Shown piece after piece: positions 54,763-64,000 of a DNA stretch of 64,000 nucleotides; the stretch's first letter is position 1; the number at the start of each line of letters is the position of its first letter. The notes beneath the pieces were generated by a model. That model was given only the letters and a program-made list of their open reading frames with translations. It was not told the DNA's origin and did no database searches. This stretch comes from Nelumbo lutea. Taxonomy: Eukaryota > Streptophyta > Magnoliopsida > Proteales > Nelumbonaceae. Both the position numbers and the translations under genes were made by a program. The stretch covers positions 14,256,499 to 14,320,498 of the forward strand of contig JAKGHH010000006.1 of the NCBI GenBank assembly GCA_022828595.1, in the 5' to 3' direction.

Positions 54763-56440
54763 GATTTATCCAAGTATCGGCTTTCCTTTAACTAGAGATC
54801 CTCATAACTCACATGTACTACTACCTTTTGTGTGCCTCACTTAAATGACATGGTGATAGTGACATCACTATCTGGTGGGCGGCATCTCATTATACCCATG
54901 TGTCACCTTGTCGCATTTGTCCCTTCAACGCTAGGCACATAGGTGGCATCTGGACGCAGTTCTCAGTAGACCGGGATGCTGCAGTGATTGAGGGTTTATT
55001 ATAAATCCGAGTGTGAGTGAACCTCATTGCCATTTCTGCTCAGGTTTGCATTGGCTCAAGTTAAGAACGGGTCCATCGCGCATGTGTGATGAACCCCGAG
55101 ATTATTACAGTCCTACGATGTGCGCCGTAGGTTCATTACAGGTCTGCAGTGCACTGTGGGTTCATCGCAGTGGGAGGGTTGGCTACAGACTGATCGTGGG
55201 CATCCATGTGGTATCAACATGGTGTTTACTATGTTTTGAGGGTTTGTAGGAACACTATATTCCTACATTAGCCCCCTTGCTCATCGGTAAGTGGGAGCTT
55301 ATCTATAAGCATTCTGCTTTTACGCTTACTCATAAGTCTTGCAATGGGTTCATTTGTGTGCATTGGGTTTGAGGATTTACCCTATTTTATGATTTTGTGT
55401 GAACAATTTGAGCTTGATTTTGAATTTTGTTAGTTCTCCTTTCTTGTTAATGAGTTGGAAGTCAATTGTTTAGGTGGTTGTGCATTTTGTGCTTTCGTGG
55501 TCTTGGGCGTGCATTGGGTATCTAATTTCTGGTGGGATTTCCTATATTCCCTGGTTTAGCCCCCTGTCTTTCGGTGATTTTCTTTTTGCCAATGGGCAAT
55601 ATTATGCATCATTTATGCATCTTATCCCCCTGGCCATTGGCAAGAAGGGAATTAGTGAAAGACACTAGCGTTTCAATTGTTTATGTGGGCGACGAGCCCC
55701 TCTTTATGTGCCAGGTGGTTCTTTATGTGGGTTCGTAGTATTAGAAGGTTTTGTTGTAGGTGATTCGAAGTGCTGTGGGACAGTAACAACGTTTTTCCAA
55801 TGTAAAGCTTCTCTATGTGCCAAGGTTAAGTTCTGTCTCTTGTGGTTTAGCCCCCTTGGCCATTGATAGGAAGGCGATTCCCAAGGAGCATTGATATCGA
55901 CGATTCGGTACGAGTTGAGGGAAGCCTTTACTGTGTATCAGGAAAAGAGCATGTTTTTTTGATGCAGGTTCTTGATTTCGGTGGCCTATCATGTCCTCCG
56001 GGTGTTAATGGTTTGAGAAATTATTTTGTGTCAGCCATGTGGTGATCATCATTGGCGTGTTTGTTTTAACTGATGCAGCGCCATAAAGGATTTGATTTGT
56101 GCGTGTGGTTTTTTCGTATATAGATTCTATAAATTGGCGGCTTGATGACGTGTCTTTCTTCTTGGTTTAAATGCGCCACTTCGTCCCGCTTTGCAAGGGC
56201 TTAATCATAATTTTATTAGGGTTATTTTTTCATTAAGCTTCATTTGGGGCTACGTACTGGCATCTGTTCATCTTCTCTTGTGCCATTTGGTGTTTTGGTC
56301 ATGAGATTACTCATTATAAATATCTGAGGTATTCAGGATACATCGTCTTCGGGCATTAGCCTTCTTGTGGTTGTCTTCGTATTCTGTTTGTGAGTTTGCT
56401 ACTCTCGTGAAACCCACTTCCTTCTTCTTTTTCATCCCCT
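54763..56440. other. Unassigned region upstream of PMD remnant
   Basis: There are no domains in any frame. The phrase TAGCCCCC recurs at 55269, 55557 and 55848, with TATCCCCCTGGCCATTGG near 55623. It is followed each time by a TCGGT or CATTGG-like continuation, so the region has internal diverged repeats. It could be the 5' region of a PMD-carrying transposable element or ordinary intergenic DNA. Confidence 0.4.
56315..56322 (+). promoter_or_regulatory. TATA-like site upstream of PMD remnant
   Basis: TATAAATA about 150 bp before the first Met (56466). Supported only by motif and position. Confidence 0.35.
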
Positions 56441-56465
56441 TCTTGTGTCATCTTATCTGTCTCTG

Positions 56466-57867
56466 ATGGACTCTCGTCAGGGGAAGGTTAGTTATCCCTT
56501 TTTAGATTTTGTCAGGGAAGTTGACATGGCTGAGTTGTTGTCAAAGAGGGAGGCAGCCTTGGTCGCTAATGGTGGGGAGGGTTTCTGGCCTCTGTTGCCT
56601 ATTTTTAGGGGTGTGGAGGGTATACTCGATCCTATCCATGGATCCAAACTAATGTGCCTCTGTGGACGTCCAGACTACTCCGTTACTTATAAGTGTCAGG
56701 ACTAAGACCAATAGTTCTAGGTTGCATGTTGCAAGACTCTGGTCTTCTTAGGTTTGTCGACTGCTACATGAAGCTTGCCGGTAGGGAGGGGGTGAAGTAT
56801 GTTCCTCATTTTCTGGAACACTAGTGTTGCCGCACCCACACATTTGTGGGCACTTTTGGTAAATTTACGATTACAGTAGAGGATGTGGTTGCCTTGTTAG
56901 GGTTACCGGTAAGGGATGTTCTGTCTATTCAGCACCTTCAGCATGTTGAGTTTATTCCCTCCAATCTATTGTGTCTACTTACCACTACGTATGGTAAGAT
57001 GCCGTTGGATGCTAGGGTGGCATTTTGGTTTGAATCTCATGGTGGAGCAAACATTATGCTCTATATATCCTTTTGGTTCCTTTTTCCTGGTCTGCCTAAT
57101 TGCGGCTTGCGAACAATCCTAACCCCACTTGCCGTTTTAGCTGCTAGTGGTCATTGGTTGCCATTAACTTCCATGTTCCTGGGCTACCTGTACGTGCAAA
57201 TGGACGACACTGTCCAACACATAATGAACCCAGGCTGCAAGAGATACACAAGTTACATTTGCGCTCTATTTCTTTGGATGTTTTGTTCCGAGCGCTTTGA
57301 TCTCACGCCTCGCCGCTTATCTCCTCTTCGAATCGTCGTTGCCACTATGTGGGATGATGAGTTCGAGGAGAAATAGTTTGAAGTCCGCAGGGGGAAATGT
57401 TGGCTTCAGTCTTCCAGGCACAAATACTTCAAACTAGATGATATCAACATGAAATTGGTCTCTCTCGATGGATTCGCTTAGCGGCTCTATGCTGAGGTTG
57501 TTCGTCATGCTCTGCCTTTCTCTCGATGGATTCGTTTAGTGGCCCTATGCGGAGGTTGTTCATCATGTTCTGCCTTTTTGTGTCGGGTTGCCTGTTCCGA
57601 AGGGTGGTGACCAGCAGTGTGCAGTGACTATTGATAATCCTACCATGAGTGTGGCATGCCTGCTGACATGGCACGGTGTGATAGCCTGTCTCGACCGCAC
57701 CGGGGAAGCGCAACTAGCGGTGTACCATACAGATAGGGTGATGTGCCAGTTTGGATATGATGATATGGCCGGGCAGTTCTTGATATCTTCTAGGGAGGAC
57801 ATGTTCTAGACCCATCATCACGACCTCGCTTTCCCTAATGTACGATATTTCCCCTTGCTGGGTTCAG
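56466..57867 (+). pseudogene. Plant mobile domain (PMD, aminotransferase-like) gene remnant, first part
   Basis: It starts at ATG 56466 (MDSRQGKVSYPFLDF). One base is lost near 56700, after which the other frame gives DSGLLRFVDCYMKLAG, THTFVGTFGKFTITVEDVVALLGLPV and FLGYLYVQMDD, the signature order of the PMD family found in MAIN-like proteins and in plant transposons. Stops lie at 56822-56824, 57374-57376 and 57479-57481. A 58-bp tandem duplication (57462-57577) shifts the frame. VYHTDRVMCQFGYDD near 57720-57765 is the usual C-terminal YHPxRVxRQFG motif. The function in the family is linked to silencing or is unknown. It is cut at 57867 by a copia insertion. Confidence 0.82.
57462..57577. 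repeat. 58-bp tandem duplication in PMD remnant
   Basis: CTCTCGATGGATTCGCTTAG starts the first unit at 57462, and a diverged second unit starts at 57520. A length of 58 is not divisible by 3. Confidence 0.9.
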
Positions 57868-57872
57868 GAGGG
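57868..57872. other. Target-site duplication GAGGG of D array, left copy
   Basis: GAGGG precedes TGATGGTTGC. The right copy is at 63412-63416. The PMD frame continues across the pair without a stop for about 20 codons. Confidence 0.85.
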
Positions 57873-58012
57873 TGATGGTTGCTGATGATAGTAACAGGAA
57901 ATACTGTAAAAAAAAATAACATAGAAAAACATAATAGAACTTGGTTGAACGAGAGAAAGGTTTTGTAGTATTTTGGTATTTCTCTCTGATGCATCAAATC
58001 AGTACAGAAGAG
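57873..58012 (-). repeat. D1 3' LTR, truncated, fused to gag
   Basis: It begins TGATGGTTGCTGATG, matches the first 140 bp of the other D LTRs, then at GGGGATTTTGTAG joins gag zinc-knuckle sequence (TATTCTTGCAAATACC). Confidence 0.87.
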
Positions 58013-58778
58013 GGGATTTTGTAGTATTCTTGCAAATACCACATGAAGAATACTTGTCATTATTTTCTTTTGGTTTTCCTTGTGGCTTTCTTCCATCAAC
58101 TTTTGGTTTATGAGACCGCAGATTAACTTTAGACAGAAAGGCAGATTCAACCGAATTTTCATTTTGCCTGTCACACCTATTTTCATGTCTCGAGAGAGCC
58201 CATCAATTCTGTTGGTGATAGTGTTTCTAGATCCTTTGTTTCTTCTATCACCGAAATTATTGGATCATATCTCTCTGTGCAAGAGATTAGAATTTTTTCG
58301 ACTATTTTCTTGTCAGAAATAGTCTCCCCATAGGCTCTCATTTGATTTACTATTTCTTTTATTCTAGAATAGTAATCTTTTGTAGTCTCATTATCCTTCA
58401 TCTTAAGATTTTCAAATCCCTTCTAAACTTCTGCAATTTAACAGTACGTACCTTGACAGATCCTTGAAACTCCTCCTACAGTGTATCCCATGCTTCTTTT
58501 GTAGTTGATGCGCCCATGATTCGAGGAAATATCTCCTCAGCCATTGCTTGTTGTAAGCAGAATAGTGCTTGACAATCCTTTTGTTGATTTTCTAAATAGA
58601 TCTTCTTTTGATTTGCTGAAAGAGTAGAGGTGTCTTCAGCAATGCAGAATCCTTCCTCAATGATTCTCCATAAACTTTGTGACCGAAAATAGGTCTTCAT
58701 TTTGATAGACCAGAAGTCATAGTTTTCTCCATTGAAGATTGGAAGAGAAAGGGTTGAATGATTGGCTTCCGTACACAT
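58013..58778 (-). pseudogene. D1 gag fragment
   Basis: It starts at ATG 58778: MCTEANHSTLSLPIFNGENYDFWSIKMKTYF, the standard opening of plant copia gag. A TAG follows DTL (58473-58475, same place as in D2). Then comes MKDNETTKDYYSRIKEIVNQMRAYGE (58183-58401) and the KVDGRKSQG-like tail. It ends where LTR sequence cuts in, so the second knuckle and pol are lost. Confidence 0.87.
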
Positions 58779-58822
58779 ATTGTTTAGAAGAAGAACTCAC
58801 GCCCAAAAGATTTGATCGAACG

Positions 58823-58836
58823 GGCTTTAATACCAT
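58823..58836 (-). other. D1 primer-binding site, mutated
   Basis: GGCTTTAATACCAT on the plus strand, compared with GGTTCTGATACCAC in D2. Confidence 0.7.
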
Positions 58837-59200
58837 TGATGGTTGCTGATGATAGTAACAGCAAATACTGCAAAAAAATGAGATAGAAAAACATAATAGA
58901 ACTTGGTTGAACGAGAGAAAGGTTTTGTAGTATTCTGGTATTTCTCTCTGATGCATCAAATCAATACAAAAGAGGGGATTTTATAGTAGATGGAGTCGGT
59001 TGAAACTGAACCGACGTACATGAACGAAGACTAATTAACTCACATAGGGAGAGGTATCGACAGACTTTGGAACTGAATTACTTTGGAAGATACAACGACT
59101 TGTATCGAAATGGAACAAACATTGAAAAGAGACTTTAACTTTACTGTTATTCGAGGTGACTAAATCACCGACTTCTGGAAATGTGAAACAACATTTAATA
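58837..59200 (-). repeat. Shared LTR between D1 and D2
   Basis: TGATGGTTGC to ACATTTAATA, 364 bp, with the D1 primer site on one side and the D2 purine tract (ACTCCTCCTTGGTG on the plus strand) on the other. It is close to 63048-63411. Confidence 0.9.
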
Positions 59201-59738
59201 CTCCTCCTTGGTGCACATTTCAGCAACTCCAATCATGTCTCATAACAATTCGAACTTGCCTTTTGGTAGAGCCTTTGTGAATATGTCAGCTAACTATTCT
59301 TCAGTTTTGCAATGTTTGAGCTCAATTTCTTTGTTTCCTTCTGCTTCTCTGATAAAGTAATACTTGATGCCAATATGTTTGGTTCTGCTGTGAAATATGG
59401 GATTCTTTGCCATTGCAATAGCATATTTGCTATCATAGTAGATTTCAGTAGCACCAACTTGTGGTTCTCCCATATCGTCAAATATCCTTTTGAGCCATAT
59501 AGCCTGGCTCGTTGTTATTGTTGTTGCAATATATTCTACTTTAGCTGATGATTGGGCAACAATTGCTTGCTTCTTTGAAGCCCAAGAAAATATCCTTGAT
59601 CCAAGTGAGAAAGCATAACTAGATGTGATTTTCATGTCATCTACCGAACCTGCCAGTCACTGTCGGTGTAGCCAATGAGCTTAGAGTCATGTGTGACTCT
59701 GTACCAAATTCCATAGCTCTTTGTTCTTTGCAAATACC
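59201..59738 (-). pseudogene. D2 RNase H
   Basis: The open frame 59294-59635 carries SSAKVEYIATT, IYYDSKYAIAMAKNP and HIGIKYYFIREA. The GYTDSDW segment lies upstream in another frame, with stops near 59650. The LADIFTKALPKGKFE end follows after a stop at about 59293, then the purine tract at about 59201-59215. Confidence 0.87.
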
Positions 59739-60768
59739 TTAGTATTTTTTAGCTGCTCCATGATGAACTTGACTTGGATTCTGCATGAATCTTGATAGTA
59801 GACTAATTGCATACATGATGCCTGGTCTTGTAGCAGTTAAAAAGAGAAGACTTCCAATCATACTTCGAAATTGTGATTCATTTGCCTTTGGTGAGCCATC
59901 TTCCTTTTTGTATGTTTTAGTGTTGTCTAATGGAGTGGAGGCTGTTTTGTACCCCTCCATTTTGAATTTCTTCAAAAGAGTTTCTGTATACTTCTTTTGT
60001 GAGATGAATGTCCTTTCTTCTTCTTGAGTTATTTCAATTCCAAGAAAATAGTGCATTAGGCCTAAATCAGTCATCTCAAAAGTCTTCATCATGTCTTCCT
60101 TGAACTTCTTGACCATCTTCTCATTATTTCCAGTATAAATAAGATCATCAACATATAGAGAAACAATGAGACTGTCATTTGTACCTTGAGTTTTGATGTA
60201 GAGTGTTGGCTCACTATAGCTCCTCCTGAATCCTTGCTCCAAGAAATAATTGTCGATTCTGCTGTACCCAGCTCGTGGAGCTTGTTTTAAGCCATATAGT
60301 GCCTTCTTTAATCTGAGAACTTTGTCTTCTTGTCCTTGCACCACGAACCCTTGAGGTTGCTCCACATAGGTTTCCTCCTTAAGATAGCCATTAAGGAATG
60401 TAGATTTCACATCAAGTTGAAAAGTTTTCCATTTTTTCTGTGAAGCAAGTGCTATCAATGCCCTGATTGTGTCAAGGCGAGCAACTGGAGCAAATGTTTC
60501 ATTATAGTCGATACCGTATTGTTGTGAGTATCCTTTGGCAACTAGCCTTGCTTTAAGCTTCTAGATTGAGCCATCTGAGTTAAGTTTTGTCTTGTAGACC
60601 CACTTAACTCCAATAATATCTTTGTCTTGTGGACGATCCACAAGCTCCCAAGTCTCATTTTTTTCAATCATTTTTATTTCTTCATCCATAGCTTTTATCC
60701 AATTTTCTTCCTTAAATGCTTCTTCAAAGCTTTCTGGTTCTATGATCATCAAATTACATGTTTCGTAT
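59739..60768 (-). pseudogene. D2 reverse transcriptase
   Basis: 60561-60752 holds the entry to RT (ESFEEAFKEENWIKAMDEE, WVYKTKLN). A stop at about 60560 precedes KARLVAKGYSQQ, and 59739-60458 is a 239-residue open stretch with QLDVKSTFLNGYL, LYGLKQAPRA and VSLYVDDLIYTGN (YVDD) through ATRPGIMYAISLLSRF. A further stop at 59736 separates RNase H. Otherwise well kept. Confidence 0.9.
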
Positions 60769-62078
60769 ATTTCTGTTTAGGATTTAGTTCACCTTGGTGG
60801 TGAGTTCGGAGTAGACTGTGAAGCTTGTTCTGGTTCCAATTGTGTTGGCGAACTGATTTGATCACAATCTTCTTCAATTCTTTGACTTGGTAATAGAGGC
60901 AAGTTGATAGTCTTTCTTTCAACTTCTTTTGTCTCCCAATTGTATGCAGCATCCTCGTCGAAGCTTATGTCTCGACTAATTATGAGTTTTTCTTTCCTTA
61001 AGCTATAGACTCGATAGCCTTTTGATTGAGTGTTGTAGCCTAAGAAAATTCATTTCTCAGTCTTCTCATCCAGTTTGCCTCTTTTCTCTTGTGAGACATG
61101 TGTGTAGCATATGCATCTGAAAACTCTGAGATGCTTTGCTGATGGCTTTTGCCCACTCCAAGCTTCAATTGGTGTCCTATCTTGCACAACTTTAGTAGGA
61201 CATCTGTTGAGCAAATAGACAACACTGTTTACTGCCTCTGCCTAGAAAATTTTGGGAATACCTTTTTCCATGAGCATGGCTCTTGCAGTCTCCATAACAA
61301 TTTTGTTTTTTCTTTTGGATACTCCATTCTATTCTGAAGTGTACCCAACTTTAAGTTGATGCTCCATGCCTTCATCTTCACAGAACTTGTTAAATTCATT
61401 AGAGGTATATTCTTTGCCTCTGTCACTTCTTATGGTCTTGATGTTGTGACCACTTTGCTTCTCAACACGGACCACAAACATCTGTATGAATTAACTCCAA
61501 TGGCGCTTTGGCTCTCCAAGCTTTGTTGGATGGGAAGGGTTGTCGATGTTGTTTTTCGAGCATACACCCTTCACAGACATTGTTGAACTCTTTGCTAGTT
61601 GGTAGGTCACGCATCATGTTTTCAGCTAAAGAATCCTTAATCCATGGAAATTATAGTGTCCAAATCTTCTATGCCATAGCCACGACTCGTCCACTTGTGC
61701 TTGCATTGCTATATAACTTGTATCTTTCCATTGAATGGGGAAGCACCTGTTTTCTGTCATTTTTGTTTTTGCAATTTCAAGGGATTTGTCTTGCTTATCA
61801 TAAATTGTGCAAGAGTTTCCTTCAAAATGTAGACAATAACCTCTTTCTATCATTTGTCTCACACTAAGTAGATTTTGATCAATATTAGGGACCAAAAGTA
61901 CATCATTTATGTATTTCTTGCCTTGTTTGGTGTCAACAACAATGATGCCTTTGTGGGTTGCTTCCATGATGTCGCCATTACCAATTTTGACTTTGTCTTG
62001 ATTTTATCAAGACTATGGAAGATGCTTTCATTTTTAGTCATGTGGTTGCTGTCAAGATACCAAGTATCATTTTTTTCT
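60769..62078 (-). pseudogene. D2 protease and integrase
   Basis: The protease site reads WYLDSNHMTK: the GCS usually found between DS and NHMT is missing, so the catalytic DSG motif is destroyed. 61626-61967 carries the linker and the GAG-pre-integrase HRRFGHYNFHGL. Integrase starts with [11 protein letters not shown] near 61470, but the next part of the core is deleted and the rest is in three frames with stops. The C-terminal VFRCICYTHV and FLGYNTQSKGYRVY segments are legible. Confidence 0.85.
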
Positions 62079-62079
62079 T

Positions 62080-62992
62080 CTATTGTAAATGACGAGCATA
62101 AAAGAGATTATTTTCTAAAAAATTAGCTTGATGGGTTTTCTTGAATCTACAAACTTTTTCAACATGGCCAAATTTTTTACAGTTTTGGCATTGTAGTTTT
62201 CCTTTAAACCAGCAATCTTTCTCCAAGTATTTTCTCTTCTTGCAAATACTACATGAAGAATACTTGTCATTATTTTCTTTTGGTTTTCCTTGTGACTTTC
62301 TTCCATCAACTTTTGGTTTATGAGACCGCAGATTAACTTTAGACTGAAAGGCAGATTCAACCAAATTTTCATTCTGCCTATCATGCCTATTTTCATATGT
62401 CTCGAGAGAGCCCATCAATTCTATTGGTGATAGTGTTTCTAGATCCTTTGTTTCTTCTATTACCGAAATTATTGGATCATATCTCTCTATGCAAGAGATT
62501 AGAATTTTTTCAACTATTTTATTGTCAGAAATAGTCTCCTCATAGGCTCTCATTTGATTTACTATTTCTTTTATTCTAGAATAGTAATCTTTTGTAGTCT
62601 CATTATCCTTCATCTTAAGGTTTTCAAAATCCCTTCTAAACTTCTACAATTTAACAGTACGTACCTTGACAAATCCTTGAAACTCCTCCTACAGTGTATC
62701 ACATGCTTCTTTTGTAGTTGATGCGCCTATGATTTGAGGAAATATCTCCTCAGCCATTGCTTGCTGTAAGCAGAATAGTGCTTGCCAATCCTTTTGTTGA
62801 TTTTCTAAATAGATATTCTTTTGATTTACTGAAAGAGTAGAGGTGCCTTCAGCAATGTAGAATTCTTCTTCAACGATTCTCCATAAACTTTGTGACCGAA
62901 AAATAGGTCTTCATTTTGATAGACCAAAAGTCATAGTTTTCTCTATTGAAGATTGGAAGAGAAAGAGTGGAACGATTGGCTTCCGCACACAT
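62080..62992 (-). pseudogene. D2 gag
   Basis: The ATG at 62992 begins MCAEANRSTLSLPIFN. A TAG after DTL near 62690 is shared with D1. The open second half 62080-62613 has the UBN2 region (MKDNETTKDYYSRIKEIVNQ) and a perfect zinc knuckle CQNCKKFGHVEKVCR (C-x2-C-x4-H-x4-C). A one-base change near 62620-62630 shifts the frame between halves. Confidence 0.88.
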
Positions 62993-63033
62993 ATTGTTTA
63001 GAAGAACTCACGCCCAAAAGATTTGATCAAACA

Positions 63034-63047
63034 GGTTCTGATACCAC
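63034..63047 (-). other. D2 primer-binding site
   Basis: The coding strand is GTGGTATCAGAACC, next to the LTR. It is an initiator-Met type site with one change. Confidence 0.87.
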
Positions 63048-63411
63048 TGATGGTTGCTGATGATAGTAACAGCAAATGCTGTAAAAAAATAAGGTAGAAA
63101 AACAGAATAGAACATGGTTGAATGAGAGAAAGGTTTTGTAGTATTCTGGTATTTCTCTCTAATGCATCAAATCAGTACAGAAAAGGGGATTTTATAGTAG
63201 ATGGAGTCGGTTGAAAATGAACCGACGTACATGAACGAAAACTCATTCACTCACCTAGGGAGAGGTATTGGCAGACTTTGGAACTGAATTACTTTGGAAG
63301 ATACAACGACTTGTATTGAAATGGAACAAATGTTGAAAAGAGACTTTAACTTTACTGTTATTCGAGGTGACTGGATCACTGACTTCTGAAAATGTGAAAC
63401 AACATTTAATC
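63048..63411 (-). repeat. D2 5' LTR
   Basis: TGATGGTTGCTGATG to ACATTTAATC, 364 bp, followed by TSD GAGGG at 63412-63416. Confidence 0.9.
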
Positions 63412-63416
63412 GAGGG

Positions 63417-64000
63417 TGTCAACCTGCAAATCCCTTCAGTTCGCTTATCTGTGCTCTCTGTTTGGGGGATTTCAAGAGCTCGTGAGGAAGAACCCCCAAC
63501 CTCGCCACGTGATGGCTCCCCTAGTGGGTCATGCTCCTGATTAGGGGAATGTTCCACCGGCTACCGTATCGCATTCGATGCAGAAGGTCGAGGTAAAGCA
63601 CGACAGGAGTCATTTGGTATTTGTGCAAGGAGAGAGCAGCCATCCCCGAGTTACAAAGAGAGCCAGGTCCATGAGGGTGTCGCGATTTGTTCGAGCTCCA
63701 GCTGTTCTGCAATCTGTGAGCCCAGATGTGGCCACATCACAGGCACCTGTTTGTCATGCTAAAGGCAGGCCAACGTCTACAATGTCACCTGCTGTGGAGA
63801 CATCTGTACCAGCCGCGGGGTCAACCAAATTGGCTGTGGTGGCACCCCTTTCTAGGGTAGCCAGCATCCACTTCTCGAGCGGATGAATGAAGACGATGGC
63901 TCCTCCCCGACCAAGGCGGGTTTCCTTGGAGGACGATCTGGTAGTGTGGTTGAAATCCTTCGTTTCCCCTTAGTTTTATGTAGTATATGCTGTCATTGAT
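63417..64000 (+). pseudogene. PMD gene remnant, second part (low-complexity tail)
   Basis: It resumes the frame cut at 57867 for about 35 codons, then a TGA near 63483. Another frame (63578-63886) is rich in Ser, Pro, Val and Arg (KRARSMRVSRF, PAVETSVPAAG), as in the disordered tails of PMD proteins, but has no domain. A further stop follows at 63884 and the window ends. Weakly supported beyond continuity with the first part. Confidence 0.55.

Larger units (their letters stand above)
57873..63411 (-). mobile_element. D1+D2: minus-strand copia array with 364-bp LTRs
   Basis: The order on the plus strand is truncated LTR (57873-58012), D1 gag, primer site, shared LTR (58837-59200), D2 RNase H, RT, integrase, protease, gag, primer site, LTR (63048-63411). 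TSD is GAGGG. It is a different copia family from the 1.9-kb-LTR one, with Tnt1/Tork-like gag and RT wording. One LTR terminus is TA/GA rather than TG, probably by mutation. Confidence 0.9.

Noticed and set aside
55013..56045. Small plus-strand frames in the unassigned region
   Set aside because: Short, overlapping in different frames, no recognisable motifs, and no supporting promoter or splice pattern.

Overview
The window looks like intergenic heterochromatin from a flowering plant. It is AT-rich and consists almost wholly of decayed LTR retrotransposons. The evidence is an initiator-Met-type primer site (TGGTATCAGAGCC) next to Ty1/copia elements with LTRs near 1.9 kb (Angela/BARE-like size and terminus), Athila-like and Tat-like Ty3/gypsy pieces with their own primer sites, and a plant mobile domain (PMD) pseudogene. 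I see no intact host gene, tRNA, rRNA or bacterial feature, and I cannot name the species.

The main structure is a five-level nest, read from target-site duplications (TSDs) and from continuity of the interrupted sequence. Level 0: a tandem plus-strand copia array (E0, 640-54762) lies beside Tat-like integrase scraps (1-639). Level 1: minus-strand Athila-like element G1 (7205-54021, TSD TCCCA) sits in the 3' LTR of E0. Level 2: minus-strand Athila-like G2 (9371-51655, TSD GTCAT) splits the G1 integrase. Level 3: both G2 LTRs were hit. The 3' LTR holds a complete minus-strand copia C0 (10099-19458, TSD GTGGT). The 5' LTR holds a minus-strand copia array C1+C2 (24899-45799), a truncated copia LTR (46349-47398) and a plus-strand non-coding LTR element (47399-51292, called LARD here) with minisatellite-filled LTRs. 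Level 4: a plus-strand copia E1 (31389-40780, TSD CACAG) sits inside C2.

Right of the nest, 54763-56440 is unassigned. A PMD gene remnant follows (56466 to the window end). It is broken by a frameshift, stops and a 58-bp tandem duplication, and split by a minus-strand copia array D1+D2 (57873-63411, TSD GAGGG) with 364-bp LTRs.

No element looks able to move by itself. C0 keeps an open gag and long integrase and RNase H frames, but has stops in pol and a damaged primer site. E1 lacks a polypurine tract. G2 has lost RT, RNase H and integrase. D2 has lost residues of the protease active site. The most informative observations are the nest, the odd 3' end of G2, a probable conversion tract between the two G2 LTRs, repeated shared-LTR arrays, the LARD minisatellite, and a possible leader intron in the copia family.
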